From assembly GCF_012184425.1 (NCBI RefSeq), contig NZ_VTOW01000001.1, forward strand, positions 372,001-436,000: a stretch of DNA of 64,000 bases, read 5' to 3'. The notes below the pieces were generated by a model that worked only from the letters and a program-made list of their open reading frames with translations, did no database searches and was not told where the DNA came from. Positions 15,817 through 23,917 of this stretch are shown one piece after another. The position numbers and the translations under genes were made by a program. Source of the DNA: Candidatus Manganitrophus noduliformans. Lineage in GTDB: Bacteria; Nitrospirota; Nitrospiria; SBBL01; Manganitrophaceae. Every line of letters begins with the position of its first letter. Positions within the stretch are counted from its first letter, which is position 1.

Positions 15817-16737
15817 ATGGCGACTTCCTCCTCCTGGCTCACCTTGGCACCGATGAACACCATCCGCTCCCACTGCGGCGCCGCGGCGATGGGTGGAAAG
15901 CTCTATGTCTTCGGCGGCGGGGGGCCGGAGTTCAAGAGCCTTCAGACGGTCGAGATCTACGATCCCAAAACGGACCGGTGGACCTTCGGGCCGGAGATGC
16001 CGACGCTCCGTTCGGGGGTGGTCGCGGTAAATTTGAATGAACAAGCCTACGTCATGGGGGGGGGATTTCGGCGTCCGGACGGCACCTTCAACTTCCTCAC
16101 TGTCGTCGAGGTCTTCAATCCGAAAACCGGCGCCTGGTCGAAAGGGCCCGGCCTGCTGCAGCGGCACGACGCGCCGGCGGCGACCACCTTCAACGATACG
16201 ATCTATCTTTTCGGCGGGCACCATCCGGAGGCGACCGGCGGCCCGATGACCGATCCGGCGTTTGCATTCTCCGAGCGGCTCGATCGGAAAGAAGGGTTGT
16301 GGTGGGAGATTGCTCCGATGCCGACCCCCCGCTTTTCGCTGGCGACGGTGCCGTTCTCGGAAAAGATTCTGGCGATCGGCGGGGCCGGGTTTCGGGAGGG
16401 GGTCTTTCACAATTACGATCTGATCGAGCAGTACGATCCGGCCGAAAACCGTTGGTCGTCCGACCCGCGATTTCACCTACCGTGGCGCGCGGCGGGGGTC
16501 GGGAGCTGTCTCGTTGATGAGAAGATTTATCTCTTCGGGGGGCACAGCGGCGATCGAGTCCAGGACCGGGCGGCGGTGCTTAATCCTAAGACAAGAAAAT
16601 GGATCGAACTGCCGCTGATGCCCGACGCCCGGGTGGCGATGGCGACCGTTTTTTTGGAGGGGAGAATCTATCTGATCGGGGGACGGGGACCGGACGGAAG
16701 AACACCGACGAACCGGGTCACCGCCTTCACCCCCTAG
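15817..16737 (+). CDS. kelch-repeat beta-propeller protein
   Basis: A 306-residue protein made of about six kelch repeats. Each repeat has the paired glycines (VFGGGG, VMGGGF, LFGGHH, AIGGAG, LFGGHS, LIGGRG), followed by Y-D-P/N-P-K and a tryptophan about 6 residues later (DRWTF, GAWSK, NRWSS, RKWIE). No signal peptide, so it is probably cytoplasmic. Bacterial kelch propellers include mutarotase/epimerase relatives such as NanM, but no such residues can be assigned here. The ATG at 15817 begins 2 bases after the upstream stop. Its TAG overlaps the stop of the convergent NuoF-like gene at the palindrome CTAG. Confidence 0.92.
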   Translation: MATSSSWLTLAPMNTIRSHCGAAAMGGKLYVFGGGGPEFKSLQTVEIYDPKTDRWTFGPEMPTLRSGVVAVNLNEQAYVMGGGFRRPDGTFNFLTVVEVFNPKTGAWSKGPGLLQRHDAPAATTFNDTIYLFGGHHPEATGGPMTDPAFAFSERLDRKEGLWWEIAPMPTPRFSLATVPFSEKILAIGGAGFREGVFHNYDLIEQYDPAENRWSSDPRFHLPWRAAGVGSCLVDEKIYLFGGHSGDRVQDRAAVLNPKTRKWIELPLMPDARVAMATVFLEGRIYLIGGRGPDGRTPTNRVTAFTP

Positions 16738-18140
16738 AGCGCCGGCTCGATGATGTACCGCCCCTCCGCGAAGCTCCGATCGAAATAGTTCTCATCGAAC
16801 GTAAAGGTGTGGGTCGCTTCGTCGAAATCTTTGATCTTCGGCAGGGGGAGATGTCGATCCTTCAGGCAGCCATACTCCAGGTGCTCGACGACATCATCCG
16901 GGAAATTGTAGAAGATGCTGCTGATGTCGATCCCCGTTTCGGTCACCAGATAGCAACGACCGGAGCCTTTGGTGTGAAGGCAGTCTTCCAAAATGGCGAA
17001 GACATCCTGCTCCGTCCCTTTTCCCTCCTCGATCAGCCCCAGCCGGTGAGCGATCCGGCCCGTTCCGGTTTTGCAGGAGGCGCACTGCCCGCACGATTCG
17101 ATCGCCAGGAAACGGGCGAAGTTCAGGCCGGCTTTCAGGATGCAGGCGGTGTCGTCGTAGACGATGAAGCCGCCGGAGCCGATACCGGAAGGGATCTTCC
17201 GCATCGATGCGAAATCGAGCGGGGTATCGAGTTTGTCGGCCGGGATCACGGCGTTGGTGGGACCGGAGAAGACCGCCCGGATATGGCGATCGAGCTTGGC
17301 GCCGCCGCCGTAGACCTCGATTAGAGTTCGCAGCGAAGTCCCCATCGGCAGCTCATACATCCCAGGGCGATTGACATCGCCGGTGAGGGTGAAGATCATC
17401 GTACCGGCGGTGTCGGCCGTTCCGATCGACTTGAACCAATCGGCTCCCCGCAGAATAATATAAGGAACGGTCGAGAGGGTTTCGACATTGTTGACGACGG
17501 TCGGTTGACCGAAGAGACCGTACTCCACCGGAATCATCCCTTTGGCGCGCGGCCAGGCCGGTTTTCCTTCAAGCACTTCCAACTGCGCGCGGTCTTCTCC
17601 GAGAAGATACGAGTCGGGACCGAAGCCGAGCTCAAGGGGGAGGTTCCGCCCCGTCCCCATGACGTTGTCGCCGATGTAGCCGGCGTCGGCGCATTCCTTC
17701 AACGCCCGCTGGAGAATGGCGATCTCTTTTTTAAAAATCTCTTTGATACAGATAATCGCCTTGTAGGTGCCGATGGCATACGACGCGATCATCATTCCTT
17801 CGATCAGCGAGTATGGATTCTTTTGAATGAGGTAGCGATCTTTGTAGGTGCCCGGCTCTCCTTCCGAGCCGTTGCAGACGAGGTATTTCGTGGGGATCAT
17901 GCCGAGGATGTCGGCTTGTTTCTTGTAAACCCCTTCCCATTTGATCCCGGTCGGGAAACCGGCGCCGCCGCGACCGCGAAGGCTCGACCGCTTGATCTCG
18001 TCGATCACCTGCATCTGCGTCATCCCCAGCGCCTTTTTAAGGGCCTGGAAGCCGCCGCGGGCGAGATAATCGTCGAGCGTTTTGAGCGGCTCTTCATGTT
18101 GAAGAAGGATCTTCTGCTCCATCGTTTTCTGATCGGACAT
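16734..18140 (-). CDS. NuoF-like NADH dehydrogenase 51 kDa-type flavoprotein (orphan)
   Basis: A 468-residue protein of the NuoF/HoxF/FdhB superfamily. The FMN/NADH-binding region reads RGRGGAGFPTG at 55-65 and CNGSEGEPGTYKDR at 89-102. The SLBB-like segment is about 245-320. The [4Fe-4S] site has C350, C353 and C356 in ESCGQCASC, with a fourth cysteine C396 forty residues on, as in NuoF. The loop usually reading GEETALL is GEDRAQL here. No nuoE, nuoG or other complex I gene is nearby, so it probably serves another NAD(P)H- or ferredoxin-linked complex, or is a stand-alone diaphorase. Promoter at 18169-18197. Confidence 0.88.
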   Translation of the reverse strand: MSDQKTMEQKILLQHEEPLKTLDDYLARGGFQALKKALGMTQMQVIDEIKRSSLRGRGGAGFPTGIKWEGVYKKQADILGMIPTKYLVCNGSEGEPGTYKDRYLIQKNPYSLIEGMMIASYAIGTYKAIICIKEIFKKEIAILQRALKECADAGYIGDNVMGTGRNLPLELGFGPDSYLLGEDRAQLEVLEGKPAWPRAKGMIPVEYGLFGQPTVVNNVETLSTVPYIILRGADWFKSIGTADTAGTMIFTLTGDVNRPGMYELPMGTSLRTLIEVYGGGAKLDRHIRAVFSGPTNAVIPADKLDTPLDFASMRKIPSGIGSGGFIVYDDTACILKAGLNFARFLAIESCGQCASCKTGTGRIAHRLGLIEEGKGTEQDVFAILEDCLHTKGSGRCYLVTETGIDISSIFYNFPDDVVEHLEYGCLKDRHLPLPKIKDFDEATHTFTFDENYFDRSFAEGRYIIEPAL

Positions 18141-18442
18141 GATTCAATTCCCCCAACGAGTTCACCGAATTATAGCCAAACGAAATCGGAAAGGCAACCG
18201 GTTTGTGAGCGCGGAAGAAGATCCGATCGGCAGACCAGACGCCCGGCGACAGGAGCTGTTTTTTCTGTTCCTTTTTGACATTTCTATTGACGGAAATGAT
18301 TTCTGCTTGACATGGAGAGGGAGATTCTGATACCAAAATCGATACCCCTGTCCACGGAGAGGGGAGCGGCAAGCACTCTTCCGCTGCCGAACCGTTGTTA
18401 CCCCTGATTCATCCAATCACCGCCATCGAAAGGGAGGTCAGA
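18141..18442. other. 302-base divergent intergenic region (NuoF-like / carbonic anhydrase)
   Basis: Besides the minus-strand promoter of the NuoF-like gene, this region has two plus-strand TTGACA boxes (18275-18280 and 18307-18312). Neither has a strong -10; GATACC at 18329-18334 is the better partner (16-base spacer). No RNA gene or coding frame is recognised. Confidence 0.5.
18169..18197 (-). promoter_or_regulatory. promoter of the NuoF-like gene
   Basis: On the minus strand TTGCCT (18197-18192) and a perfect TATAAT (18174-18169), spacer 17, about 28 bases before the start codon. Confidence 0.65.
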
Positions 18443-19213
18443 ATGAACAGAACAGCCCAGGCACTCGCCACATGGACCTTTGCTTTATCGCTCTTTGCCC
18501 CGATCACCCACGCGATTGCCGCAGGAGGTCACGGGCCCCACTGGGATTATGACGGGAAAGAGGGGCCGGAGCACTGGGGAGAGCTCGATCCGAAATTTCA
18601 GACGTGTAAATCGGGAAAGAACCAATCCCCCATCGATATCACCTCCGGCAAGCCGGAGAAGCTCGGTCCGATTGAATTCAAATATCATCCCTTCCCCCTG
18701 ACCATTGTCAACAACGGCCACACCATCCAGGTGAACGCGCCGAAGGGGAGCTCCATCACCGTGGGGGGAAAGAAATACGATTTGCTTCAATTCCACTTCC
18801 ACAGCCCGAGCGAGCACAAAAAGAGCGGTAAAGCCGGCGACATGGAGGTCCACCTCGTTCACAAGAACGACGCGGGAGAGCTGGCGGTCGTCGGGGTCTT
18901 TATGAACGCCGGAAAGGAGCATCCCCTCGTCAAAACGCTCTGGGAGCATCTCCCCGCCGAGGCCGGCAAAGAAAAGACGGTCGGTCAAGTCGTCATCAAC
19001 CCGTTTGACTTCCTCCCCGCCAAGAAGACCTTCTCGAACTATCCCGGCTCGTTGACCACCCCCCCCTGCTCCGAAGGGGTCAACTGGATGGTCATGAACG
19101 ACTCGATTGAAGTCTCGAAGGCCCAGGTGGAAAAATTCACCGCGATCTTCCCGATGACGGCCAGACCGGTTCAGCCGCTGCACGAAAGATCGATCAAAGT
19201 CGCCGCCGAATAA
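18443..19213 (+). CDS. periplasmic alpha-carbonic anhydrase
   Basis: A 256-residue enzyme that interconverts CO2 and bicarbonate. A signal peptide spans residues 1-27 (THAIAAGG), then H-W-D-Y-D-G-K-E-G-P-E-H-W and NQSPIDI, both alpha-class hallmarks. Zinc ligands are H118 and H120 in QFHFHSPSEH, and H137 in MEVHLVH. SLTTPPCSEGVNW carries the conserved T-T-P-P-C-x-E-x-V-x-W; C55 and this cysteine probably form the usual disulfide. The ATG at 18443 follows GGGAGG; a longer open start lacks one. It ends at a strong terminator. Periplasmic CA fits CO2 supply or pH control. Confidence 0.97.
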   Translation: MNRTAQALATWTFALSLFAPITHAIAAGGHGPHWDYDGKEGPEHWGELDPKFQTCKSGKNQSPIDITSGKPEKLGPIEFKYHPFPLTIVNNGHTIQVNAPKGSSITVGGKKYDLLQFHFHSPSEHKKSGKAGDMEVHLVHKNDAGELAVVGVFMNAGKEHPLVKTLWEHLPAEAGKEKTVGQVVINPFDFLPAKKTFSNYPGSLTTPPCSEGVNWMVMNDSIEVSKAQVEKFTAIFPMTARPVQPLHERSIKVAAE

Positions 19214-19250
19214 TCCACTCCTTCGGCCGCTGCAAACCAAGAGAAAAATG

Positions 19251-19286
19251 CGGAGGGCGAACCGGATGGTTCGCCCTCCGTTGTTT
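19251..19286 (+). terminator. Rho-independent terminator after carbonic anhydrase
   Basis: Thirteen-base perfect arms at 19251-19263 and 19268-19280 (CGGAGGGCGAACC and its complement) with a GGAT loop, followed by TTGTTT. Confidence 0.85.
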
Positions 19287-19373
19287 CTCGAACCGGCCTG
19301 TCAACAATGCGCCTGGATTTTATCCGACAATCTGCAACAAGAAAAGCGTGGGTCTCTGTGGACGGAAACCGAC

Positions 19374-19994
19374 CTACGAATGTGTGGCAAGAAGGGAGAG
19401 GGCATTGATGATCGCCGCTGCCACGGCGCTTCCCCCTTTTCTCCCCCGACAGGTGATGAAGGGGGTGGAGATGGAGAGAAGCTCCTCTTTCGCCTCGGCG
19501 GCCCCGATAAAGCCGACCGGGACCCCGATAATCAGCGACGGCTTCGCTTTTCCTTCTTTTACGAGGCGGATCAGATGCAGAAGCGCGGCGGGGGCGTTTC
19601 CAATCGCGTAGATCGATCCATCGCTCGTTTCGGCCGCCTTCTCCATTGCGACGGCGGTGCGGGGGAGGTTGACCTCTTTTGACTTTAAAATCACATCATC
19701 GTCGGAGATAAAGCACCAAACGGTCCCGCCATATTTTCTTAAGCGGTCTTTGGCGATCCCGACATCGACCGTCGGGGTATCGGCGACGATATCGGCGCCG
19801 AAACGGACCGCCGCCACCCCCGCTTCGACCGCGGCGGGGTGGAAGACCATCTCTCGGGCAAAATCAAAATCGGCGGTGGCATGGATGACCTGCCGGACCA
19901 CCGACCACTGGCCGGGATGGAAGGAATGCGCCCCGGCCTCTTGATCAATTATTTTTAAGCCAGCCTCTTCAACCGCCTGCGGATCTTGCATCAT
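19374..19994 (-). CDS. cbiC: precorrin-8X / cobalt-precorrin-8 methylmutase
   Basis: A 206-residue enzyme of the CobH/CbiC family that moves a methyl group from C11 to C12 in corrin-ring synthesis. The catalytic histidine lies in V-I-H-A-T-A-D-F-D-F (H38). F-G-A-D-I-V-A-D-T-P-T-V-D-V-G-I, then AIGNAPAALLHL, then G-V-P-V-G-F-I-G-A-A-E-A-K are family signatures. It is the last gene of a minus-strand series after a cupin gene, 53 bases away. No other cobalamin gene is in the window, so the rest of the pathway must lie elsewhere, or this copy serves a reduced pathway. Confidence 0.94.
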   Translation of the reverse strand: MMQDPQAVEEAGLKIIDQEAGAHSFHPGQWSVVRQVIHATADFDFAREMVFHPAAVEAGVAAVRFGADIVADTPTVDVGIAKDRLRKYGGTVWCFISDDDVILKSKEVNLPRTAVAMEKAAETSDGSIYAIGNAPAALLHLIRLVKEGKAKPSLIIGVPVGFIGAAEAKEELLSISTPFITCRGRKGGSAVAAAIINALSLLATHS

Positions 19995-20047
19995 GGTGTG
20001 CTCTCCACTTTGGTTTGAACTCAGCTTTTGCTCCCAACTTATTACTT

Positions 20048-20374
20048 CTAATGATGATGCGGCTTCGGAGCCATCAAAACCAACACCACCAGCCGCTGGG
20101 AAGAGCGGTTGGTGACACCATGATCGACGCCGGCCGGTGCGAGGACGGCCGAGTGGGCTTTCACCGTCTGCTCCTCCGCCCCGACGCGGAACGACCCTTC
20201 CCCCTCCAATACATAGTAGACTTTGTCCTCTCCTTCGTGGGCATGCGGCTTCTGCGCCTGCCCCGGCTCAAAGCAGTAAAGATCGCAGAAGAGGTTCTTC
20301 GTGTCAAAGAGGTTGATCTTCTTCATCTTCTCCGGGGAGAAGCTCTTCATCTTTTCAATCGTCGTGACCTGCAT
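20048..20374 (-). CDS. small cupin-domain protein
   Basis: A 108-residue single cupin. Motif 1 reads K-P-H-A-H-E-G-E-D-K-V-Y-Y-V-L-E-G-E-G (two His, Glu, Glu-Gly), and motif 2 reads A-G-V-D-H-G-V-T-N with the last histidine, so all metal ligands seem present. It ends with a PKPHHH metal-binding-like tail. The function of such small cupins ranges from binding of small ligands to isomerases and oxygenases and cannot be chosen here. It lies between a membrane protein gene and cbiC on the same strand. Confidence 0.88.
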   Translation of the reverse strand: MQVTTIEKMKSFSPEKMKKINLFDTKNLFCDLYCFEPGQAQKPHAHEGEDKVYYVLEGEGSFRVGAEEQTVKAHSAVLAPAGVDHGVTNRSSQRLVVLVLMAPKPHHH

Positions 20375-20436
20375 TCACTCCCTCCGCTCCGTCGAATTTT
20401 GTTCTTATCTTTTTCCAGCTCCCCGGCATCCTCTTT

Positions 20437-21243
20437 TTAGAGAAATCCCACATCGACGAGAAGGAAAAAACGGGAGAAGATCTCGCCGATAATCACCATC
20501 ATCATCGCGATGTAAAGAAGACCGGTCGCCGACATCGTAGCGCGCTCTTTCACGGTTTGCAAGATCATCGGGGCAATAATCATCGGGCCGCCGATGCCGA
20601 TCAGCAAACGAATCCAGAGGTAGAGCCCTTCAAACGTATTCAAGAGAAGCGCGTTCCGAAGCCGCTCCGACTCGGAGGTCAGCAGCAGATTCAAGAGGGC
20701 CAGCCCCCCTTCCACAAAGACAAGCCACATGAAGAGCTTCGCCAGATTCCGAAGGGGAACGATCGAAAGCGACGGGCGCGTCAAATAGCTGTGCCCCAAC
20801 AACATCGCCAAAACTCCCGCCCCCAGGAGAAGACTGGAGATCAGAAAATAGAGAGAAAGGGAGAGGGCGCGAATCGGCCCCGCCGACGGGGGGAGGTAGT
20901 AGACAACGCTCGCCAGAATCGCGACCACCCCCGCGCCGGTCGCCCCCCAGAGAAGGGGCCGGCTGTGGTGCGGATGGCGAAACCAGAGACGAAGATTATA
21001 GATGAAAAGAAGGAGGGCAAAGAGAGAATAACCGAAGAGAATCGCGCCGCTCCATCCGAGCCCCGCGGAAAAGGGGATCGGAAAGAGAAAAAGTCCCAGA
21101 AGAAGGGTGAGAAAAAAGACCAGCCCGTTGGTCCTGAAGAACCCCAGGCCGACCGTCTCCAAGGAGGGAAGCGAGAGGAGAAAGGCTCCCCCCACGGCCA
21201 ACTGTCCGAAGACTAAAAATGCGATTTCCTGAATTCTTCCCAT
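20437..21243 (-). CDS. polytopic membrane protein, about 8 transmembrane helices
   Basis: A 268-residue hydrophobic protein with helices at about residues 5-25, 35-60, 63-85, 98-115, 125-150, 165-190, 212-235 and 240-262. It has the general layout of small quinol-interacting anchors (NrfD/DmsC-like): the opening GRIQEIAFLVFGQLAVGGAFLL and the final MMMVIIGEIFSRFFLLVDVGFL resemble the C-terminal helix of DmsC-type subunits. No partner iron-sulfur or molybdoenzyme subunit is adjacent, so the assignment is tentative. It is probably co-transcribed with the flanking NTF2-like and cupin genes (spacings of 39 and 62 bases). Confidence 0.7.
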   Translation of the reverse strand: MGRIQEIAFLVFGQLAVGGAFLLSLPSLETVGLGFFRTNGLVFFLTLLLGLFLFPIPFSAGLGWSGAILFGYSLFALLLFIYNLRLWFRHPHHSRPLLWGATGAGVVAILASVVYYLPPSAGPIRALSLSLYFLISSLLLGAGVLAMLLGHSYLTRPSLSIVPLRNLAKLFMWLVFVEGGLALLNLLLTSESERLRNALLLNTFEGLYLWIRLLIGIGGPMIIAPMILQTVKERATMSATGLLYIAMMMVIIGEIFSRFFLLVDVGFL

Positions 21244-21282
21244 GATTCCATAAAGCGCGAAGGCGGCCTATGCGGCGGGTTT

Positions 21283-21753
21283 TTAAGAAGTCTCTTCGGG
21301 CGGGTTCTCTTCATCGATCATCGGCAACTCTTCTTCCCCCTCTTCCTCCTCGTGTTCTTCCTCCAGAGAGAGAAGGGGAGAGCCATGATGATGAATCAAC
21401 AGCCAGCGCCCGTCGCGCCGCTCGAAGAGATTGGTGGAGAGGACCCGCCCCTCGACCCATCTTCCCTGATCCTGCGTGGAGATCATCTCAAGACAGACGA
21501 CCCAGGCCCAATCCGATCTGATGACAATGTCGATCAGGTTGACGGAAAATTTAATCTGATAGGTATGGTTGAAGATCAGCACCCAGCTGTCGCGAACTTC
21601 CGCCCAGCCGCTGCGCACCTCCCACCCCGGATGAATGCATTTGACGTAATCTTCCTTGATCCAGAGGGCGTCCATCTCCTGGATATCGAGTTTTTCAAAG
21701 GCCTGGTAGAAGGTCTCATTCGCTTTTCGGACCGCCTCGATGTCGCTCTCCAC
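21283..21753 (-). CDS. NTF2-like (SnoaL/YybH-type) domain protein
   Basis: A 156-residue protein of the nuclear transport factor 2 fold: V-R-K-A-N-E-T-F-Y-Q-A-F-E-K-L-D, then M-D-A-L-W, C-I-H-P-G-W-E, W-A-W-V-V-C-L-E, and T-N-L-F-E-R-R-D-G-R-W-L-L-I-H-H-H-G-S-P. The C-terminal 30 residues are extremely acidic (runs of Glu), an unusual extension. Members bind small molecules or act as isomerases and are commonly of unknown role. The ATG at 21753 directly abuts the stop codon of glpD, so translation is probably coupled. Confidence 0.87.
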   Translation of the reverse strand: MESDIEAVRKANETFYQAFEKLDIQEMDALWIKEDYVKCIHPGWEVRSGWAEVRDSWVLIFNHTYQIKFSVNLIDIVIRSDWAWVVCLEMISTQDQGRWVEGRVLSTNLFERRDGRWLLIHHHGSPLLSLEEEHEEEEGEEELPMIDEENPPEETS

Positions 21754-23349
21754 TCACTCCACCTCCCGCTGGTAGTCGTCGATCTCGCTTTGTATTTGCT
21801 CCCGGTTCCAACCGAGTGTTTGTCCCATCTGTTCCGCGATCTGAATGATCATGTTCGAATCCCGCTTGTAGGGGCCGAGCGCCAGTGCCGTCCGCCGCCG
21901 CATGAAATCGGAGAGGCGCTTCGCCATCTCCACCCGGACCGCATAGACCGCCTCCGCCAGGAAGGGATATCCGAGCGGGGTGAGCGGTTTGAGCAATCCT
22001 TTCTCTTGTTTTCCCAAAGCGAGGACCGCATGGAACTTCGTTCCATAGGCCCCGATCAAATACCGGATTCCCTCGTCGCTGAGCCGATAGTGCTCCCGCG
22101 CTGCCGGCGCCTCCTCTTTCAGATATTCGGCCAGGGAAGGCATCTCCCCGCCATAAAGTGAAGGGTCGCTCGGAGGCCGGGGATGCGCCTTCAGATCGGC
22201 CGCCTTCTTTACGACGGCATTGACGGCCCTTTCGGCGGTCGATCGAAAGAGGGTGAATTTTCCGCCGGCCAGGATCATCATCCCTCCCGGCGTCCATTCG
22301 ATCCTTCCTTCCCGGGAAACATCGGAGGCGCTCCCACCCGGATTATAAATCAACGGCCGGACCCCCGCGTACCGCCCGATGATCTCTTCCGGCCCCAGCC
22401 GCTCCTTGGGAAAGAGCCGCGCCGTCTCCCGAAGGAGCCAGGCGACCTCCTCCTCTTCAACCCGAATGTGATCGAGGTCTCCGGCAAAATCAGTGTCGGT
22501 GGTGCCGATGAGACTTTTTCCTTTCCAAGGAATGACGAAAAAGATCCGCCGGTCCTTCTCGCTCGATACCACGACGGCGTGACTTCGCGTCAGGCTCGGG
22601 AAAACCAGGTGGATCCCCTTGGTCTGCCGAATCCGGCGGGGTGCTTCCCCCTCCATCCGGCAAATCGCGTCGACCCAGGGACCGGCCGCGTTCACGACGA
22701 TGCGGGCATAAATATCGTAATTCGCGCCGGTCAGGACCTCCTGCACCCGAACGCCGCAGACGCGCTCTTTCTCCCGGATGAGACCGGTGACGGCGACATA
22801 ATTGAAAATCGACGCCCCCCACTCCCGCGCGGAGAGCAGGACGGTCAGGCAGAGCCGGGCGTCGTCCATCCGGCAGTCGTAAAAACGGGCGGCGCCGACC
22901 AGCCCTTCCGACTGCAGGCCGGGCTCCTCCGCCAGCGCTTCCGCTGGAGTGAACATCCGGTGCGGTCCGATTCTCTTCGATCCGGCGAGGAGGTCGTACA
23001 GGATCATCCCGGCCCGGATCTTCCACTTTCCCCTCGCGTCGCCGCGATAAACGGGGAAGAGAAAGGGGAGGGGCCGGACAAGGTGCGGGGCAAGCCGGGA
23101 GAGAACAGAGCGTTCATGCACCGCCTCGTGAACGAGGCGAAGCGCTCCCTGTTCAAGATACCGGATGCCGCCATGGATCAGGTGAGAAGTTCGGCTGGAG
23201 GTTCCCCCCGCGAAGTCACCCTTTTCGAAGAGAGCGACCGACAACCCGCGCAAGGCCGCCTCCCGGGCCACCCCTGCTCCCTGGATACCGCCTCCGATAA
23301 CAACCAGATCAACGGGGGCCGTCTGTAGCCGGTCCAAACCCGATGCCAT
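21754..23349 (-). CDS. glpD: aerobic-type glycerol-3-phosphate dehydrogenase (FAD)
   Basis: A 531-residue flavoprotein that oxidises sn-glycerol-3-phosphate to dihydroxyacetone phosphate, passing electrons to the quinone pool at the inner membrane. The FAD dinucleotide motif VVIGGGIQGAGVAREAALRG is at about 15-34, and F-A-G-G-T-S-S-R-T-S-H-L-I-H-G-G-I-R-Y-L-E follows. G-R-Y-A-G-V-R-P-L and the C-terminal DAO_C-like helical domain are complete. The ATG lies only 6 bases after a TATAAA -10 element and has no SD, so the mRNA may be leaderless. The NTF2-like gene follows without a gap. Confidence 0.95.
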   Translation of the reverse strand: MASGLDRLQTAPVDLVVIGGGIQGAGVAREAALRGLSVALFEKGDFAGGTSSRTSHLIHGGIRYLEQGALRLVHEAVHERSVLSRLAPHLVRPLPFLFPVYRGDARGKWKIRAGMILYDLLAGSKRIGPHRMFTPAEALAEEPGLQSEGLVGAARFYDCRMDDARLCLTVLLSAREWGASIFNYVAVTGLIREKERVCGVRVQEVLTGANYDIYARIVVNAAGPWVDAICRMEGEAPRRIRQTKGIHLVFPSLTRSHAVVVSSEKDRRIFFVIPWKGKSLIGTTDTDFAGDLDHIRVEEEEVAWLLRETARLFPKERLGPEEIIGRYAGVRPLIYNPGGSASDVSREGRIEWTPGGMMILAGGKFTLFRSTAERAVNAVVKKAADLKAHPRPPSDPSLYGGEMPSLAEYLKEEAPAAREHYRLSDEGIRYLIGAYGTKFHAVLALGKQEKGLLKPLTPLGYPFLAEAVYAVRVEMAKRLSDFMRRRTALALGPYKRDSNMIIQIAEQMGQTLGWNREQIQSEIDDYQREVE

Positions 23350-23355
23350 CGCCTA

Positions 23356-23384
23356 TTTATATCCTACTTTCCGTGAGAGGTCAA
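23356..23384 (-). promoter_or_regulatory. promoter of glpD, leaderless arrangement
   Basis: On the minus strand TTGACC (23384-23379) and TATAAA (23361-23356), spacer 17. The glpD ATG begins 6 bases after the -10, so the transcript would start at or next to the A of ATG. Confidence 0.65.
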
Positions 23385-23391
23385 ATTGCGG

Positions 23392-23421
23392 TTGACGATC
23401 AAAACAAAGTGAGTTTATGAT
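23392..23421 (+). promoter_or_regulatory. promoter of the rhodanese gene
   Basis: TTGACG at 23392-23397 and TATGAT at 23416-23421, 18-base spacer, divergent from and almost touching the glpD promoter. The GTG start is 48 bases downstream. Confidence 0.6.
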
Positions 23422-23469
23422 GAAGATTCCAAAGGAACCGTTGTCATTCCGAAAGAAAAGGAGCCGGTC

Positions 23470-23793
23470 GTGACCTATCAGATTTCACCCCAGGAACTCA
23501 AAAAAAAGAAGGACCAGGGAGAGCCGTTTCTCTTGTTGGACGTGCGGGAACAGGTCGAGTTTGACTTCGCGCGGATTCCCGATTCGGTGTTGATCCCGCT
23601 CAGCCAGCTTCCGTCGCGAATCGGCGAGCTCGACCCCGAGCAGGAGATCGTCACCGTCTGCCACCATGGCGTCCGCAGCCTCACCGCGCTCGGAATTTTG
23701 GTTAAAAACGGCTTCACGAATGTGAAGAATTTGACCGGCGGGATCGACGCTTACTCCGTGACGGCCGACCCGAGTATTCCGCGGTACCGCTAG
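23470..23793 (+). CDS. single-domain rhodanese-like sulfurtransferase
   Basis: A 107-residue rhodanese domain. The opening strand LLLDVREQVEFDFARIP is followed by LIPLSQLPSRIGEL, and the active-site loop CHHGVRS has the catalytic cysteine at residue 64. The CHHGxRS loop is typical of the rhodanese domains linked to ThiF/MoeB sulfur relay, but no such partner is adjacent. The GTG at 23470 follows AAAAGGAG and starts the protein right at the domain edge. Presumably cytoplasmic and handles persulfide sulfur. It has its own promoter. Confidence 0.92.
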   Translation: MTYQISPQELKKKKDQGEPFLLLDVREQVEFDFARIPDSVLIPLSQLPSRIGELDPEQEIVTVCHHGVRSLTALGILVKNGFTNVKNLTGGIDAYSVTADPSIPRYR

Positions 23794-23847
23794 GGCTCCA
23801 TTTCATTCAACTCCAACCGGGCCTCCTCTGCCACCAACCCCACCCTC

Positions 23848-23877
23848 TTGACAGATAAATCTCCTTTTCTCGATGAT
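23848..23877 (+). promoter_or_regulatory. possible promoter of the coiled-coil gene
   Basis: TTGACA at 23848-23853 and GATGAT at 23872-23877, 18-base spacer; start codon 40 bases downstream after AGGAGG. Confidence 0.45.
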
Positions 23878-23917
23878 GAAATGAAGGATGCATTCATTCA
23901 TCCTGCAAGGAGGTCTC

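Noticed and set aside
16734-18140. Calling this a nuoF of complex I
   Set aside because: No nuoE, nuoG or other complex I genes are adjacent, so only a NuoF-like description is supported.
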